Source: Chloromonas sp. AAM2 (Eukaryota > Chlorophyta > Chlorophyceae > Chlamydomonadales > Chlamydomonadaceae). From it: DNA of 23,202 bases. Shown one piece after another: positions 1-11,500 of the stretch. A program made the translations under genes and the position numbers. The first letter of the stretch is position 1, and each line of letters starts with the position of its first letter. Where the stretch lies: contig QAXH01000446.1 of assembly GCA_004335635.1 (NCBI GenBank), positions 1 to 23,202 on the forward strand. Reading direction: 5' to 3'. A model generated the notes under the pieces. It did no database searches and was not told where the DNA came from. It saw only the letters and a program-made list of their open reading frames with translations.

Positions 1-92
1 CAAGTATGATGAGCCGGGCATGCATAGTACAACGAGTGGAACATCTGCCTTGAACTCAAAGTCTTGTTGCAGCCCGTCAACCCTGAATTCAC

Positions 93-3000
93 CTAGCCCG
101 TCGGTCGACCCTCTGCACAGCTGCTCCCTGCCCCATGCTCTCGCCCACCTCCATGCGCGGTGTGCATGTGCATGAGAGTGTGTGACACTTCTGCTCAACT
201 TGCTCCACCGCCGCTTCCACGCACCTGCCCTGCCCGTGCCTTTGCCGCAGCCGCCGCTTCCTGGGCTGCCCGGGCCTTGGCCGCCGCTGCCTCCTGCGCC
301 GCTCGCGCCTCGGCGGCCTCCTGATCAACACGACGCTTCTCCTCTGAAAAAACAAGGGAAACGAAAGAAATAGCCATGTCTAGCGGTGCATGCAGCTTGG
401 CCAGAGCCGGCGTGGCTACAGAATGCTACACACGCACAGTCTTTCCCCTCGCCCCTTGCAGTGACCATGTGCCCATCCCTGCTAACGTCTGCTTTTCATT
501 ACCCAGTACTCAGTTGACATTGTTACTTTTCCACTCATGATGCGCACCTTAATTCATGCCCCTTGCCTCCCATAGCTACCCCACACCTGCTGGACACACA
601 CGCACACAATTCATTGCGCTCCACACGTGTCCCTCCCACCTGCTTCCTTCTTAGCAGCCTCCTCCGCCTCCCTCCTCATTACCACCGCCTTCTCCTCAAT
701 CTCCTTGAGTTTGCTGGCTGTGTCTACGGGCTTGGCGGCGCCAAAGGGGTTGGTACGCGGCCGGGGTGCGGCAGGAGCGTCACCTGCGCAACACCAAGTA
801 CATGAACGTTTGATACAAACACCGCGTATCTTTTTAGATCAAGGAAGCCTACACCACACCACGCCACATGAAGCTGCTCGCAGTTTCAACCTGGAATCAG
901 CATGTTGGCAGTAGAGCCACCTGTTTGGACAGCATTTACCCTGTCGTACCCCACAAAAGGTTGCATGTCCTGCCTTTACCTGGGAGCCCTGTTGCTGGTG
1001 TGCTGGCACTGGGTGCTAACTGTGAGGCGTGGGGGCCCAGGTCCGGTGGCATGGCTGACGGCGGCATGCTGCGCTGCGGTGCTATGGGCTGTGACATTGA
1101 GCCGGATGTCCAACGGTCGTCCGGGCGTGACATGCCTCGACTCTCTGCACATGCAACACCATGCAGTACACATCAGCCAGCGTGCACTTCCGTTTGCAAA
1201 GTTGGGAGACAGCACCCAAAAACGACTGCTGGCCATGATTCCATATGCGTGTTCACGTACAAACATGGCAACTATGCACCTCCATGCACCTCCATATGCA
1301 ACCACGCACCACCATGTGCAATACCACCATGCATGTGCAACACCACTCTCTCTGCATGTGCAACAACACCACCATGCAATACTGGTAAGCAATTCTGCAA
1401 CTTCAACGAGCCATGCACCATGCAAACACGTCTTTGAGCGAACATGCTACTGCATGAATACATCCTTCAAGTGAGTGTGAGTCTCAATTGGCCCTTTGAA
1501 CCTTGCCAAGCCTAGGAGCTATGGCCTCTGTGCATGTTGAACATCTGTGCCGCTTTGCTGCACAGTCAGTGGCCAGGCATCAAACGAAATACTAGCGCTT
1601 TGTGAACGCCCCACAGAGATCAAGCCGGATGGTCTTGCCATGACCATCAAAATGCGAAGTATCACCTCGCTGATATGGCTCTCATGCGCTGAGTTCCTTT
1701 GGCCCAGCTTGACCGGTGCACATGTGCATATCAAATCTATGCAGAGTTGTATGGACTTTGCCCATGCCATGTGACGCTTACTCACCGCTAAAGCCTCGGT
1801 TCATAGGTGCGCCCCTTGGGTCAAAGCCTCCACCACCCCTACCAGCCCACCCAGCCCCCTGGTCAAACGACCCAGTGTCCCTGCATGCATGTGCCATGCA
1901 CAGCCGTTTGAGGGCACGAGTATGTGCATGCATGCATGCTGGTATGCCAGACTCCATGCATGTGCGCCTGCCATTGTCACATGCACATGCCTCACCCGTG
2001 ATTGGCACACGTGACAGCATGCAGGGGAATGCCGTGGGATATGAGTAGTGGCATGCTGAGGACAATGCAGGCGTCTGGCAGGAGCACGTGCTGCTTGTTA
2101 TGACAGAGCGAAGTGACACATTGCAGAACCAACTCACCTGAAACCAGGCCTTTGCATAGGGCCCATGGAGCCTGAGCGACCTGGACCGCCCATGCCACCT
2201 GCATGGCAGGCCATGCTGAAAAGTGTTTATGCCCTGCTAATGAGCATAGGCAAGCTTTGGGCCAACCTTGGGCAAGCAGAATGCTCAAGGTTTGGAAAAG
2301 CTGCATGCATCAACTCCCACCTCGTGTATGGTAGGGATACACCGGGAACTGAGTGCCACCATACACCTGCGTAGCAATGCGGATGCAGGGGGATAGCATA
2401 AACTCATTGCATGCAGGGGGTGAGTGGCAGGGCATTGTTTTCTTTCATGCAAGCTTGTTCAGATTTGCAGACTGGCGAGCTCACCGGTGGGTGGTTTATA
2501 GCCAGCATCAAGTCCCGCTCTTCCCGGAAATCCACCACGAATGATGCTGTTGGGCCTGTGATCTGATCAACCCATACATCCAATATCTGCATGTACCGCG
2601 AAACAATGGCTTGCAAATCGTTCCGAACGGATCTGGACAGTTGCATCAATGGATGCAGCAACAGCCGATGCGCACCATCAGGCCGCTGAAGAGGTTGACG
2701 ACGTGCTCGGGCTGCCAATTTGTTGGGATGCGAGCGATAATCGCTGCAAAAGGCCCAGCTTCCCGCTGCTTGTGGGCATATCTCTGGCGTTCAGCTGCTT
2801 CATGCGCTGGGCTGATTAGCTGCTCCACTGGTGGTGGGGCTGCAGCACAGCCATGAAAGCAGAAAGATCGCAGTGATTGTGCACGATCCTAGCTGTGAAT
2901 GCTCGGACCTTGGATCCAACATGCCGATGGCCTTGCAGTTGATAATCATGTTGCCATGCCACGATACGAGCAGCTGGGAATGAGCAAGTTCAAGCCGGTT

Positions 3001-3096
3001 TTGAATGCACCCACCCTCTTCTTCTTCGTCATCAGCCCAGTTTCCAATCTTCTCAAGTTTCAAATCCGCGATCGCTGCAGGCGCTGGCGACGCCAT
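93..3096 (-). CDS. eIF4B-like translation initiation factor (3' end beyond window)
   Basis: Spliced model, exons in transcript order: 3096-3015, 2839-2676, 2586-2485, 2366-2321, 2198-2138, 1880-1786, 1144-980, 783-640, 343-225 (326 codons), and perhaps a 20-nt exon 112-93. All introns are GT-AG and phases match at every join. The start is the ATG at 3096. Residues 15-27 hold an acidic GNWADDEEEE-type segment. Residues about 57-113 look like a degenerate RRM (GPFAAIIARIP as the RNP2 strand, TASFVVDF as the RNP1 strand). Residues 132-183 are Gly/Arg-rich (GGMGGPGRSG, GRGGGGFDPRG). Residues about 250-270 contain NPFGAAKPVDTASKLKEIEEK-like sequence, which resembles the FGGAKPVDTA motif of animal eIF4B. 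An Ala/Glu/Arg coiled coil follows (288-326). The family stimulates the eIF4A helicase during mRNA recruitment to the 40S subunit. The C-terminus is off the window. An RRM-containing RNA-binding protein of another class is the alternative. Confidence 0.72.
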
Positions 3097-3394
3097 GTCC
3101 AAATCGGATCAGGGCTTTTCACAGGTGGGCCTAATGATTGGTTTTCACCATAAGGCCACGAACAACTGCGTTACCCGATACAGGGATTATGGACCAAGTC
3201 AACGTGTGCAAAGCTGTACCTGAGTTGGCGGTACTAACTTCCAACCTGACAAACCGCCGAAGCGTATGTGCTTTTTGGGTGCAACTTCTAAGTGGCTGCG
3301 GTGAAGGGTGAGCAGCGGTCGCGCCTTTGCAGACCTAGAGTACGACAAGATCATTGCTAACTGAAGCTTCCCTTTAAGTTGTGTAACCAGAACG
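3097..3394. promoter_or_regulatory. Head-to-head intergenic region between eIF4B-like and CFAP141-like genes
   Basis: The 298 bp between the two opposed start codons (3096 minus, 3395 plus) must hold both 5' UTRs and a shared or overlapping promoter. I see no clear TATA box or other named element. The arrangement itself is the evidence for a bidirectional promoter; nothing in the sequence shows co-regulation. Confidence 0.5.
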
Positions 3395-4435
3395 ATGTCC
3401 ATCCAGACTGTGTACAAGAGTTTGGCCTTAAACCGGAAACTTGAGCTAGCCTCAGCGTACTCACAAGGACTTACAAAGGGCACAAATGTCGCGGCTTGGC
3501 ACGAGAGGGATACCCAGGTGTGGTTGTACACTGTTGGCAAATGCCACGAGCGTGCATGCATGAACAGGTCACTGACATGTTCACGCAATTGCCAGCTGAT
3601 TGCCAGCAGCTTTTTTCTGGAGTTCCCCTGATCAAACCAACGACAAAATCTGACATGGAAAGCCGTATTGTGTCCCCGCCCTGTCACGTCCATACATGGT
3701 CAACATGGAACAGCATACATGTGAGGCATCCCGAGCAGTCTCCTGCGTGTCATGTCGCAATCATGACTGAGCAACTATCACATTGCACACTTGCCATCAA
3801 GTGGACGGGAACAACTGTGCAAACCATGCTCTGTGTGTGCAGAAACTTAAAGAGTTGCAAGCGCGGTTGGATGCCAGTGCCAATGCAGCTGGATCGTTTG
3901 ACAACACCACTGTCACAGTAATCCCTGGAGGGGAGGAGTACACACGGGGCGTTGGAGTTAAGACAGGCATCGAGGTGAGAGCGGGAGAGGAGCGTTGGTT
4001 GCAGTCAGAGAGGGAGAGGGATATAAACATATCAACAGTTGGGTGTAGTTAAGGAGACAGGCATGGAGGTGAGAGAAGGCAAGGATAATGAGGCATGGAG
4101 GTGAGAGACGGCGAGGAGTCAACATGGCAGGTTGGTGTCAACGCAGGCGTGGGGTGTGCGGGGAAGGCAACTCTGTTTGCACCTGGTAGCAATGTGTTGG
4201 CCTAGTGGCGCGTGCTACTTTCTCAAGTGCGAGTTGATACTTGCGCCATATTTTGTTCCATTGTGGGTCCCACGTGTGAGGTGATTGTGTAATGACGATT
4301 GCTGCACTCCGTTTGCTGCAGACTGTACGATTAGCACGGCGGGAGCGGTTGAGAGAGCTTTATCAACGGGAAGCAGCGGCCTACGAAGATGAGCTAAGGG
4401 CCCTCGGCTTGGCGCTAGTTAAACCCAACATTTGA
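3395..4435 (+). CDS. CFAP141: CFAP141/FAP141-like ciliary microtubule inner protein
   Basis: Three-exon model: 3395-3517 (41 codons), 3843-3974 (44 codons), 4322-4435 (37 codons plus TGA), giving 122 residues. All three exons join in phase 0 and both introns are GT-AG (CAG/gtgtgg ... gtgcag, GAG/gtgaga ... ctgcag). The C-terminal exon encodes a charged helix (ARRERLRELYQREAAAYEDE, then LRALGLAL). This aligns without gaps to the end of human C1orf189/CFAP141 as I recall it: conserved R, L..L, E, Y..EL and the terminal 'MG/LG-A' turn. That family is a small protein inside axonemal doublet microtubules, described in Chlamydomonas as FAP141. The first two exons are less conserved, and their assignment rests on phase and splice sites. 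The third exon might begin further 5', because the frame stays open upstream to an ATG at 4292. A TGTAA signal lies at 4804. Confidence 0.62.
3960..4110 (+). repeat. Threefold repeat carrying the exon-2 splice donor of the CFAP141-like gene
   Basis: The motif GGCAT(C/G)GAGGTGAGAG occurs three times, with GT dinucleotides at 3975, 4069 and 4101. The first is the donor used in the model. The others are near-identical copies inside the intron, with purine-rich filler between them. Confidence 0.7.
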
Positions 4436-4466
4436 TATAACTTGGCGCTAGTTAAACCTAACATTT
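4408..4466 (+). repeat. 33-bp direct repeat spanning the CFAP141-like stop codon
   Basis: The segment starting CTTGGCGCTAGTTAAACC at 4408 recurs at 4441 with two substitutions (a C to T, and TGA changed to TCA). The first copy encodes the last eight residues and the stop codon; the second lies in the 3' UTR. Confidence 0.85.
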
Positions 4467-4803
4467 CATGTCAAGGCAGTTGACAAGAGCTTTGACAAGA
4501 GCTGTGCGCTTGAGTTGGCTGACCTTGATCATCTGATCGCCAGGAAATGTGTCAAGCGAGACGTGTTGAAAGGCCCCAGTGGTCTGCCACTAGTCAAGCT
4601 CGATATTGGTGTTCAAAGGCCCACATTTCGTCACATGCGATCATCGTAACGACTGTCTGAAGATGACAGAACAACCAGACTGCCTGATATGCCCAACCTG
4701 GGTCGAGTGTACGAGTCAGTGTTCATGTATGAGCATACAGGAAGACATGGTGTGCGAGATTCGCCTGTGGCTAAGTGTTGCATTGACATTGGACAGCAGG
4801 ATG

Positions 4804-4808
4804 TGTAA
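4804..4808 (+). terminator. Putative TGTAA polyadenylation signal of the CFAP141-like gene
   Basis: This is the first TGTAA on the plus strand downstream of the stop at 4435, about 370 nt away. TGTAA is the canonical near-upstream poly(A) element in Chlamydomonas-type algae. Its position relative to the true cleavage site is unknown. Confidence 0.4.
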
Positions 4809-5044
4809 CAAAGTGAGGGCAGATGACTGAGGACAGCGGAAAGCTGGCATTGGTGTGGCGTGGGCTTGGCTTCTTCTATGTAAAACTGCCACACCATAGC
4901 ACGGCCTCACTCTCAGCAACTGAGACGCAGCAGCTGACTGACTGAACAGCTTTGAACCGCTATGATTGCTGAAGGTAGTGCTTGTCTGAGTGATGCTACT
5001 CCTGAGCATTCACAGCCCTCACTCGCAGCAACTAACATGCTGTT

Positions 5045-5049
5045 TTACA
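5045..5049 (-). terminator. Putative TGTAA polyadenylation signal of the cytochrome b5 reductase gene
   Basis: The minus strand reads TGTAA here, about 430 nt past the stop at 5479. It faces the plus-strand signal of the convergent neighbour. Confidence 0.4.
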
Positions 5050-5478
5050 CCGCCAATGTGTGCAGTGCCCACAGGTGTCAGACAATTGCATGAAACCCGC
5101 TCAAACGAGGGGGCAGAGACGAAAACAATGCATTATCAGTGAAGAACGCGTCCTTGCTCTGTCACATGCTGATCACTGCATTAACCCCTCTGAATTTCAA
5201 CATTCCTGTTTTGCTTGCTCTGTGCAGGCTGGCACGGACCAGCCTTGCGCTCCGTGCCTTGACAACCCCACACCACTCTTCGGTTTTATCCCTTCGTATG
5301 GGCTGGGCCCAGAGAAGCAGTCTACACTGTTGATGAGCATTTGCAGCTCAATAATAACGATCAAACTACATTATTGAAGTCATAAGCTGTTGTTGATCAA
5401 GCCGCTGTTTCAGTTGTAGCTTCTTCAGGTCACACGCTTTCATCGTGGCTCAAAGGGTCACATGGTTTCGGTTTCTGA

Positions 5479-8400
5479 TCAGAACTTGAAGACTTGCTCC
5501 TTGGTGTAGCCCAGATCCTTAAGAGCGCCGCTCACCTCACCCTGCAAGAAGCCGGCAAGCTCATGTCATACGTGTTACTAGAAACATACCAAACCCTAAC
5601 CACAATTCTACCCCGGTCACATCAAGCGTGGTGTTGCGCGCCTAAGGCTGCCCTTGCAGCACCACAGGACGAACTGCAGACCCCATGACGTATCTGGTAC
5701 TTTGTCGTTGTTGTTGTTGTTTACTGATCAGCAGGGGCAAGTGTAACTGCGAAACCGTGACTGGGGACCCCCATCTTGGGGGAGGGGCAAGTGGGGAACC
5801 CCCATCTTGCTTGCTACCGATCCCGAGTATACTGGCCCTTAGCGCTCTCACCCATGTCTCACCTGTGAGTAATCCTTGGCCTTGCCACCGCTGATTGCAT
5901 TCATCATAGCTGTGAGAAGAGCAAGGATACGAACAGGGACGCAGGTTTGTACTGGTGTACAGTTGAATCTAGGAGTCAAACGTTAGGAATGGACACGTGA
6001 TCAGAAGGACGTTTGGCCCAGTTTGCCGGTTACATATGCTTTAGTACAGTGTACTGAGACCTAGGTGTGGCCCAAGAAAAGTTATGGATGAGGGAGGGCC
6101 AGGTTTGGAGGGGGGTTGGTTCAGCTACAGCAACAGCGGAGAGATATTGTGTCTAGCTGCAGTACCGTGGGTTGAACCATGAGAAGCCGTGTAAGGATGA
6201 TGATGTGTGAACGTAGCCCGCCTGCTATTATTTCTATGTTCGCAAGTTGCTTTGGGCGAGTCTGTCAATGGATGGATGATGATGACGACGGTGATAGCAG
6301 TGCTCAGCACACACACAGTTCAGCTCCCCCATGGCAGACAGCTTTCTCTGGCGTCAATGCACAGACTTCATGTCGTCAGGATCACTCTGATACTACCTCA
6401 TGCTGTCTGTCCATCAATACCTTGGCCCCTAGCTTTGGTCTCTACACTTACCCTATTTAGCTTACCCTAGTCTTGCCTGGGGGCCACACACCATGTTATA
6501 AGGATGACTCTGGCACAGTCTCGTGCTGAATGTCCTGTGCCTGCTCTTCCAAGCTCTGGTCTCCCTGCTCTTACGCCATGCTTTACCCCAGGCTTGTCGT
6601 TCCCTTACGCGACCCAACTGCCCACAGGTGATGAGAACGTCTTAATTTCTTCACCCCCCTGCTACCTTCAATCTTACCCTACCATTACCCTAGTCCTACC
6701 CTACTCCTGTCCTACCAATACTCTAGTCATGCCCTAGTCGTGCCCTGGTCCTGCCCTAGTCCTGCCCTAGTCCTGCCCTAGTCCTGCCCTAGTCCTGCCC
6801 TAGCCCTACCCAAGTTTTAACCCGGGCTTACGTGGGGGCCCGCACACCATGACCAACACATCCTCCCGGGGTCCAGGGATGAACGACGCAATTGTATCCT
6901 GCACCGACCAACAGACACTTGGCAGTCATGGTTCGCCGTCATCACTCAACCGTCATGTTCGCGACGTGCTCTTGTGCGATTCTATGCCCTTCCTCTTGCC
7001 GTTCGGAAAAACGCAACTCAAAGCCACAAAACGCAGAACTACATCGTGATGAATAACGATTTGTCACAGAATTTGCGTTGAATGATTGCGTTACAAAACC
7101 CTGTACCGTATAGGGAGTATGCCAATCTGCTTTTACTTGATGCACTCCAGTCCAGACCTCAAAAACGCAATCCAAGAGCGAACATAAGCAAACACGAGCT
7201 AGGCAAGTCAGACCAAGGCAAGGCAACAACAGTGCCACGAGCCTTGACGTTTCTGGGTTCTGAGCACATGCTTGCACGTTTCTTCACTGATCATGTGGGC
7301 CCACCTTTGTCACCATTCCCACAGCCTTGACCACACCGGGTTGCAAGGTGCCGGAGAACTTGCCCTTATTGATCATGTAGAACACCTGTAAGTGTGTGAC
7401 ATTGCGTGACATTGTGTGACATTGTGTGACATTGCGTGACATTGTGTGACATTGTGTGACATTGTGTGACAGTGTGTGACAATGTGTGACAATGTGTGGC
7501 AATGTGTGACATTGTGTGACATTGCGTGACATTGTGTGAGGGCCTGTGGGAGAGTGTGACATTGCGTGAGAGTGTGTGTGCGATTGTGACATCAAAATGG
7601 ACGCCAGGAGAGGTAGACACAGTTGTTCACAATCAAGCACAGGAGAGCGTGGAGGCGGTGGTTGAAAACCAATGCGAACTGTTTCCTGGGCATCCCTCTT
7701 ACCTGAAGGATATGTACGCCCTGGCTCTGTATGTGTGTGTATATATACATATATATGTGTATATATACATGTATATTGATTACAGCAGAGGGGGGCCCAC
7801 ATGCACCGAGCGCGAACGCTAGCAAGCCAGAGACAAGAGACGAGGCTCTTCAGTTAAGCAGCCCAGCTTACCCTCAGCCTACCCTGTTGCCCTACACCTT
7901 ACTCATCTATACCTTACACACACCCTCATCACACCTTACACACACCCTCACTACACCTTACAACTCCCGCTTACCCTCAGCTACTTTACATTTGCAAAAG
8001 GCACAATGAGCAGAGTGATCCGATTCCTCACCACCCCCATGGTGCTTGCAGATCCTCAACTTGAGCATATGACCAGCCTGACGTGGTGGTACCACATTAC
8101 GTTTGCCCAGAGGAAATGCATGAGCATGCGAGCCCATGTGCCCCCTGACCTTGAATCTCCCGGGGTAGTTTGCAGCCAATCGGTCCAGTCGGTCCTTCAT
8201 GATAATGTCCTGCTCTGTGTTGTTGGCAAACTGCAGGAACATCCGCCAGTGGCATAGCGTCAACAGCACGCCATTCGAACATGCAAAGCACATACAAACG
8301 CATGCACACACAGTCAGGCATGGTTATGCACCGGGCGGCCAAGGTGAAACATGCATGTGCATATGCAGGGGTTTGCGACTAGTGACCTTTATTGGCTTAA

Positions 8401-8479
8401 CGATTGTCAGGCGCGTAATCCTTGGAAAGGTATTGTGTCTAGCTGCAGTACCATGGGTTGAACCATGAAAAGCCATGTA

Positions 8480-8515
<36 letters not shown>

Positions 8516-11500
8516 TGCAATGAGATGCGTACACACACTCCATCGAGATCACGCCAACGCATAAGCATGCAGGCACGCACACGCCGGTAGCATCTACCAA
8601 GCACACATGCATGCACACATGCATGCCATGCACACATGCACACATGCATGCACACAGGAACTGCATGTGTGCACACGCATGGTAAAGATAGGCACACTTA
8701 AGTGCAGCCAGAGGTTGTGAACGGGTCACGCTACGTCTGTGAGGCATTCAGCAACATGATCTGCTAAAGGACATGCGGCTTTGCAGCCACCAGCTTCGCA
8801 TGTCACGGCTTGCCCCTTGCCCCTTTGGGAAGGGGACAAAACCAGTTCATCAGATATTGGAATTAGAACATGATCTTGTGTTGTGCAGGAGGTGTTGTCG
8901 TTGCTGTTTTTACATGGCCTTCAATCGGGGAATTCAATCGGGGAAGGACTGCTCAGCGAGGGTAAACGAGGAACAACAGCAAATTCATCCCCTGATACAG
9001 AAGCCTGTGCTGTCTCTCAGCGTTTGCTCAACTTCACAGCATCTCAAGGCAGCACTGAGGATTGTACGAACAACAATGTCAGTGGTCAGAGCGCCAGAGA
9101 TCAGATCGACTGAGAGTGACTCACAATGAGTGAGATCTTTGTCTTGTCCTCAGGGTTTGCCAAGATCTCTTGGATGACCTGAGTCCGGCAATGGAGCACA
9201 TGGGTCGTTACTGAGAAGACAGAGTCACACATGAATGACAAGATTCAAACTCCAATGAACCATGATTAGCCTGCGCCGGCTTGTCTCGTCTGCAATGCTC
9301 ATGATAGAAACTGTCAGGGGATCTAGCCTGCCCCTGAGCCTCGCCTTGCTTGTGACTGGGCTGGCAAAATTTAATGGTACTGAACCTGAAACACAATGAA
9401 AGGCAGACCTGCGATCGTAAACCTTGCCTATCTACCCACCCCGCCCATTGACTCTGGGTGAGTCAAAAGCACACCCATTGTCTGTGTGTAGTGTTGCTCA
9501 GCCTACGCATGTAACTAGCCGTCAGCCTCAGCCTCAGCCTCAGCCTGAGCCTACCCTAACACTAACCCTTACCCTAACCCGACCCTATTTGCTGTCGACA
9601 CAAGTAAAATGAGTCATGTTTGTAAGACGTTTGGTTATTGATAATTATAGAAATATCAATATTATCTATAATAGTAATTCACAAAATAAATGTGAGAATT
9701 CTGAATGCTGTAAGACCTCTAAGACCCTAAGCCGAGTCCTTTACCTGAATCATGGGCGTGATGCCGCTGCCACCCGCAATGAGGCCCACGTGCTTGACCA
9801 TGTTGGGCTTGTACGGCAGCTTGAGGATGGGACCCTGAGCATGTTCAATCGTTAACATAATAATGTGACCGCCACTTGTGTGAACTTTATCTTTGTGCGA
9901 GGGGATGCAACAATGGCAACAATTACATGGCGGACAGCAACCACGAGCGGCAACGAAGAGAGACGCCTTTACAATGCTTGAGCACGATGAATGATGACAC
10001 TTGATCCATCTTCTGTTCGACTTGTCGGACGGTACATATGTAGAAATACACTCACTCACTCACTCACTCACCTTCACATCAATGGTGTCGCCAACCTTGA
10101 GGCTGCCAAAGTGCTTGCTCATCAAGCCGTTGGGGTAAACCTGCACGTGGTGCACATGGGCAGCCTGGGGTTCAAACAGACAGGTGTTCCAATTTCAGGT
10201 TGTCGTTCCTGTTGCTCGGGGCTGGCCAGGGCTGGTCAGGACTGTTTCCAGGCTCGTCTCTTGCAAGCAATCGAAGTCTCCAGGCTTGCAAGCAATCAAA
10301 GTCTGGGTTCAGTTAAGCTACGGTGTGTTGAGCTATGGCTTGCTAGCTAGGCATCCCAATAAGCATAGAACTGAGAGCAGACAGGCCTGCATGTGCGGCC
10401 CTCCTGGCGTAATTTCTGTTCATGCGTGCCTTGAAGGAAGGAAGAAGCAAGCCGGACTGGCAAGCCGGTGGCTAAACCAGGCAAATCTCAGGCGGCCGAG
10501 CAACCTGACATTGACCTAGCCTAACTCATGGCTTGACCTAAGAGAAGAAAAAGAGCGAGAACCACTTGCCTTGACTACTAGGTCCATGTATCCCTCGGCA
10601 TCCTTAGAGCTGACAGGGGTGTAGGGCTGCAGGACACAACCACACAAGACACACATTCATAGTGTGACAAACGGCTACAGGACACACACATGCATCACCA
10701 TCCCCTGGACCATCATGGCTCCAGCATGAATCACAAGTCAGGACATGTTGGCTTGATGATTCTGTTTCAACAAACCGGTCGATAACCCTTTTGATCTTCT
10801 TGCGTCTTGCAAAAGCAGCACACATGAGTCAAAGCACGGGAAATGGCAAACAGATCACATGCTGGGTCACACATTCTAGAGCATCGTGACTCAAACGTAA
10901 ACCATGGGTCAGTTCTGTTCAGCAAACTCAGATCGGAAGCAGTACAGTTGCTCACACAATGCCCTGTATTGCTCATCGCTCAGCTGGTGCCCACATGCTG
11001 GCTTCACTTGTCCAGGTTTCGTGCATGCATGGCCTTACCCGAATAACTGTCTTTGGCCCATTGCCATCGTCCAGCTCAGCCCTGCATGGCATGTCGTTGC
11101 ATGGAAAGTTAGTTGCATGGCATGGTGCATGTTGTTGCAAGTCGTTGCATGGGTGTCATTGCATGTCACGCTGTTCCATGGTGCAGTTGCATGGCATGGT
11201 GTTGCATGACGTACTGTTGCATGGTGCAGTTGCATGGTGCAGTTGCATGCCATTGTCGCTGCAATTAATACTGAGGGGACATGGCATGGTGATAAAGATG
11301 ACTAGTGACGAGTTGCTGCTATACAGGTTTGCATGACCAGAGCATATCCCGGGATCAGAAGCCCCGGCAAGTACTACACAAGCAGTAGTAAAGTGGTCGT
11401 TAATCTGCTGGTGACAGCTGCTTTAATAACCCGTTCCTTATTTCTACTTAGCCACAGGAAGTGATTTCAGGTCTGAGACACAAGTTTGATACGTGGCTTT

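Larger units (their letters stand above)
4436..5478. other. Convergent 3' intergenic region
   Basis: This lies between the CFAP141-like stop (4435) and the cytochrome b5 reductase stop (5479, minus strand). It should hold the two 3' UTRs. TGTAA, the usual polyadenylation signal of chlorophycean algae, occurs on the plus strand at 4804-4808 and on the minus strand at 5049-5045, leaving about 240 bp between the two presumed transcript ends. No coding segment was supported; the short ORFs here have no recognisable motif. Confidence 0.55.

Noticed and set aside
868..1474. Overlapping 189- and 190-codon plus-strand ORFs
   Set aside because: They run antisense through an eIF4B-like exon (1144-980) and its CATG-rich intron; composition follows the repeat and not a protein family.
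2800..3102. eIF4B-like start at 3102 (MDMASP)
   Set aside because: That position is TTG, not ATG. The first real ATG of the frame is at 3096.
3199..3693. 164-codon minus-strand ORF
   Set aside because: It is antisense to the first CFAP141-like exon and the bidirectional promoter, with no recognisable motif or splice context.
7391..7590. Possible CRISPR-like array
   Set aside because: Uninterrupted 10-bp tandem units with no spacers, inside an intron of a eukaryotic gene.
7284..7802. 172-codon minus-strand ORF rich in THCHTLSHNVTQ repeats
   Set aside because: It is a read-through of the 10-bp satellite and flanking intron. Only its last 27 codons before the splice donor are a true reductase exon.
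8324..8747. ORFs with poly-His, poly-Ser or poly-Ile runs
   Set aside because: Artefacts of translating the (GAT)n tail in three frames of the opposite strand.
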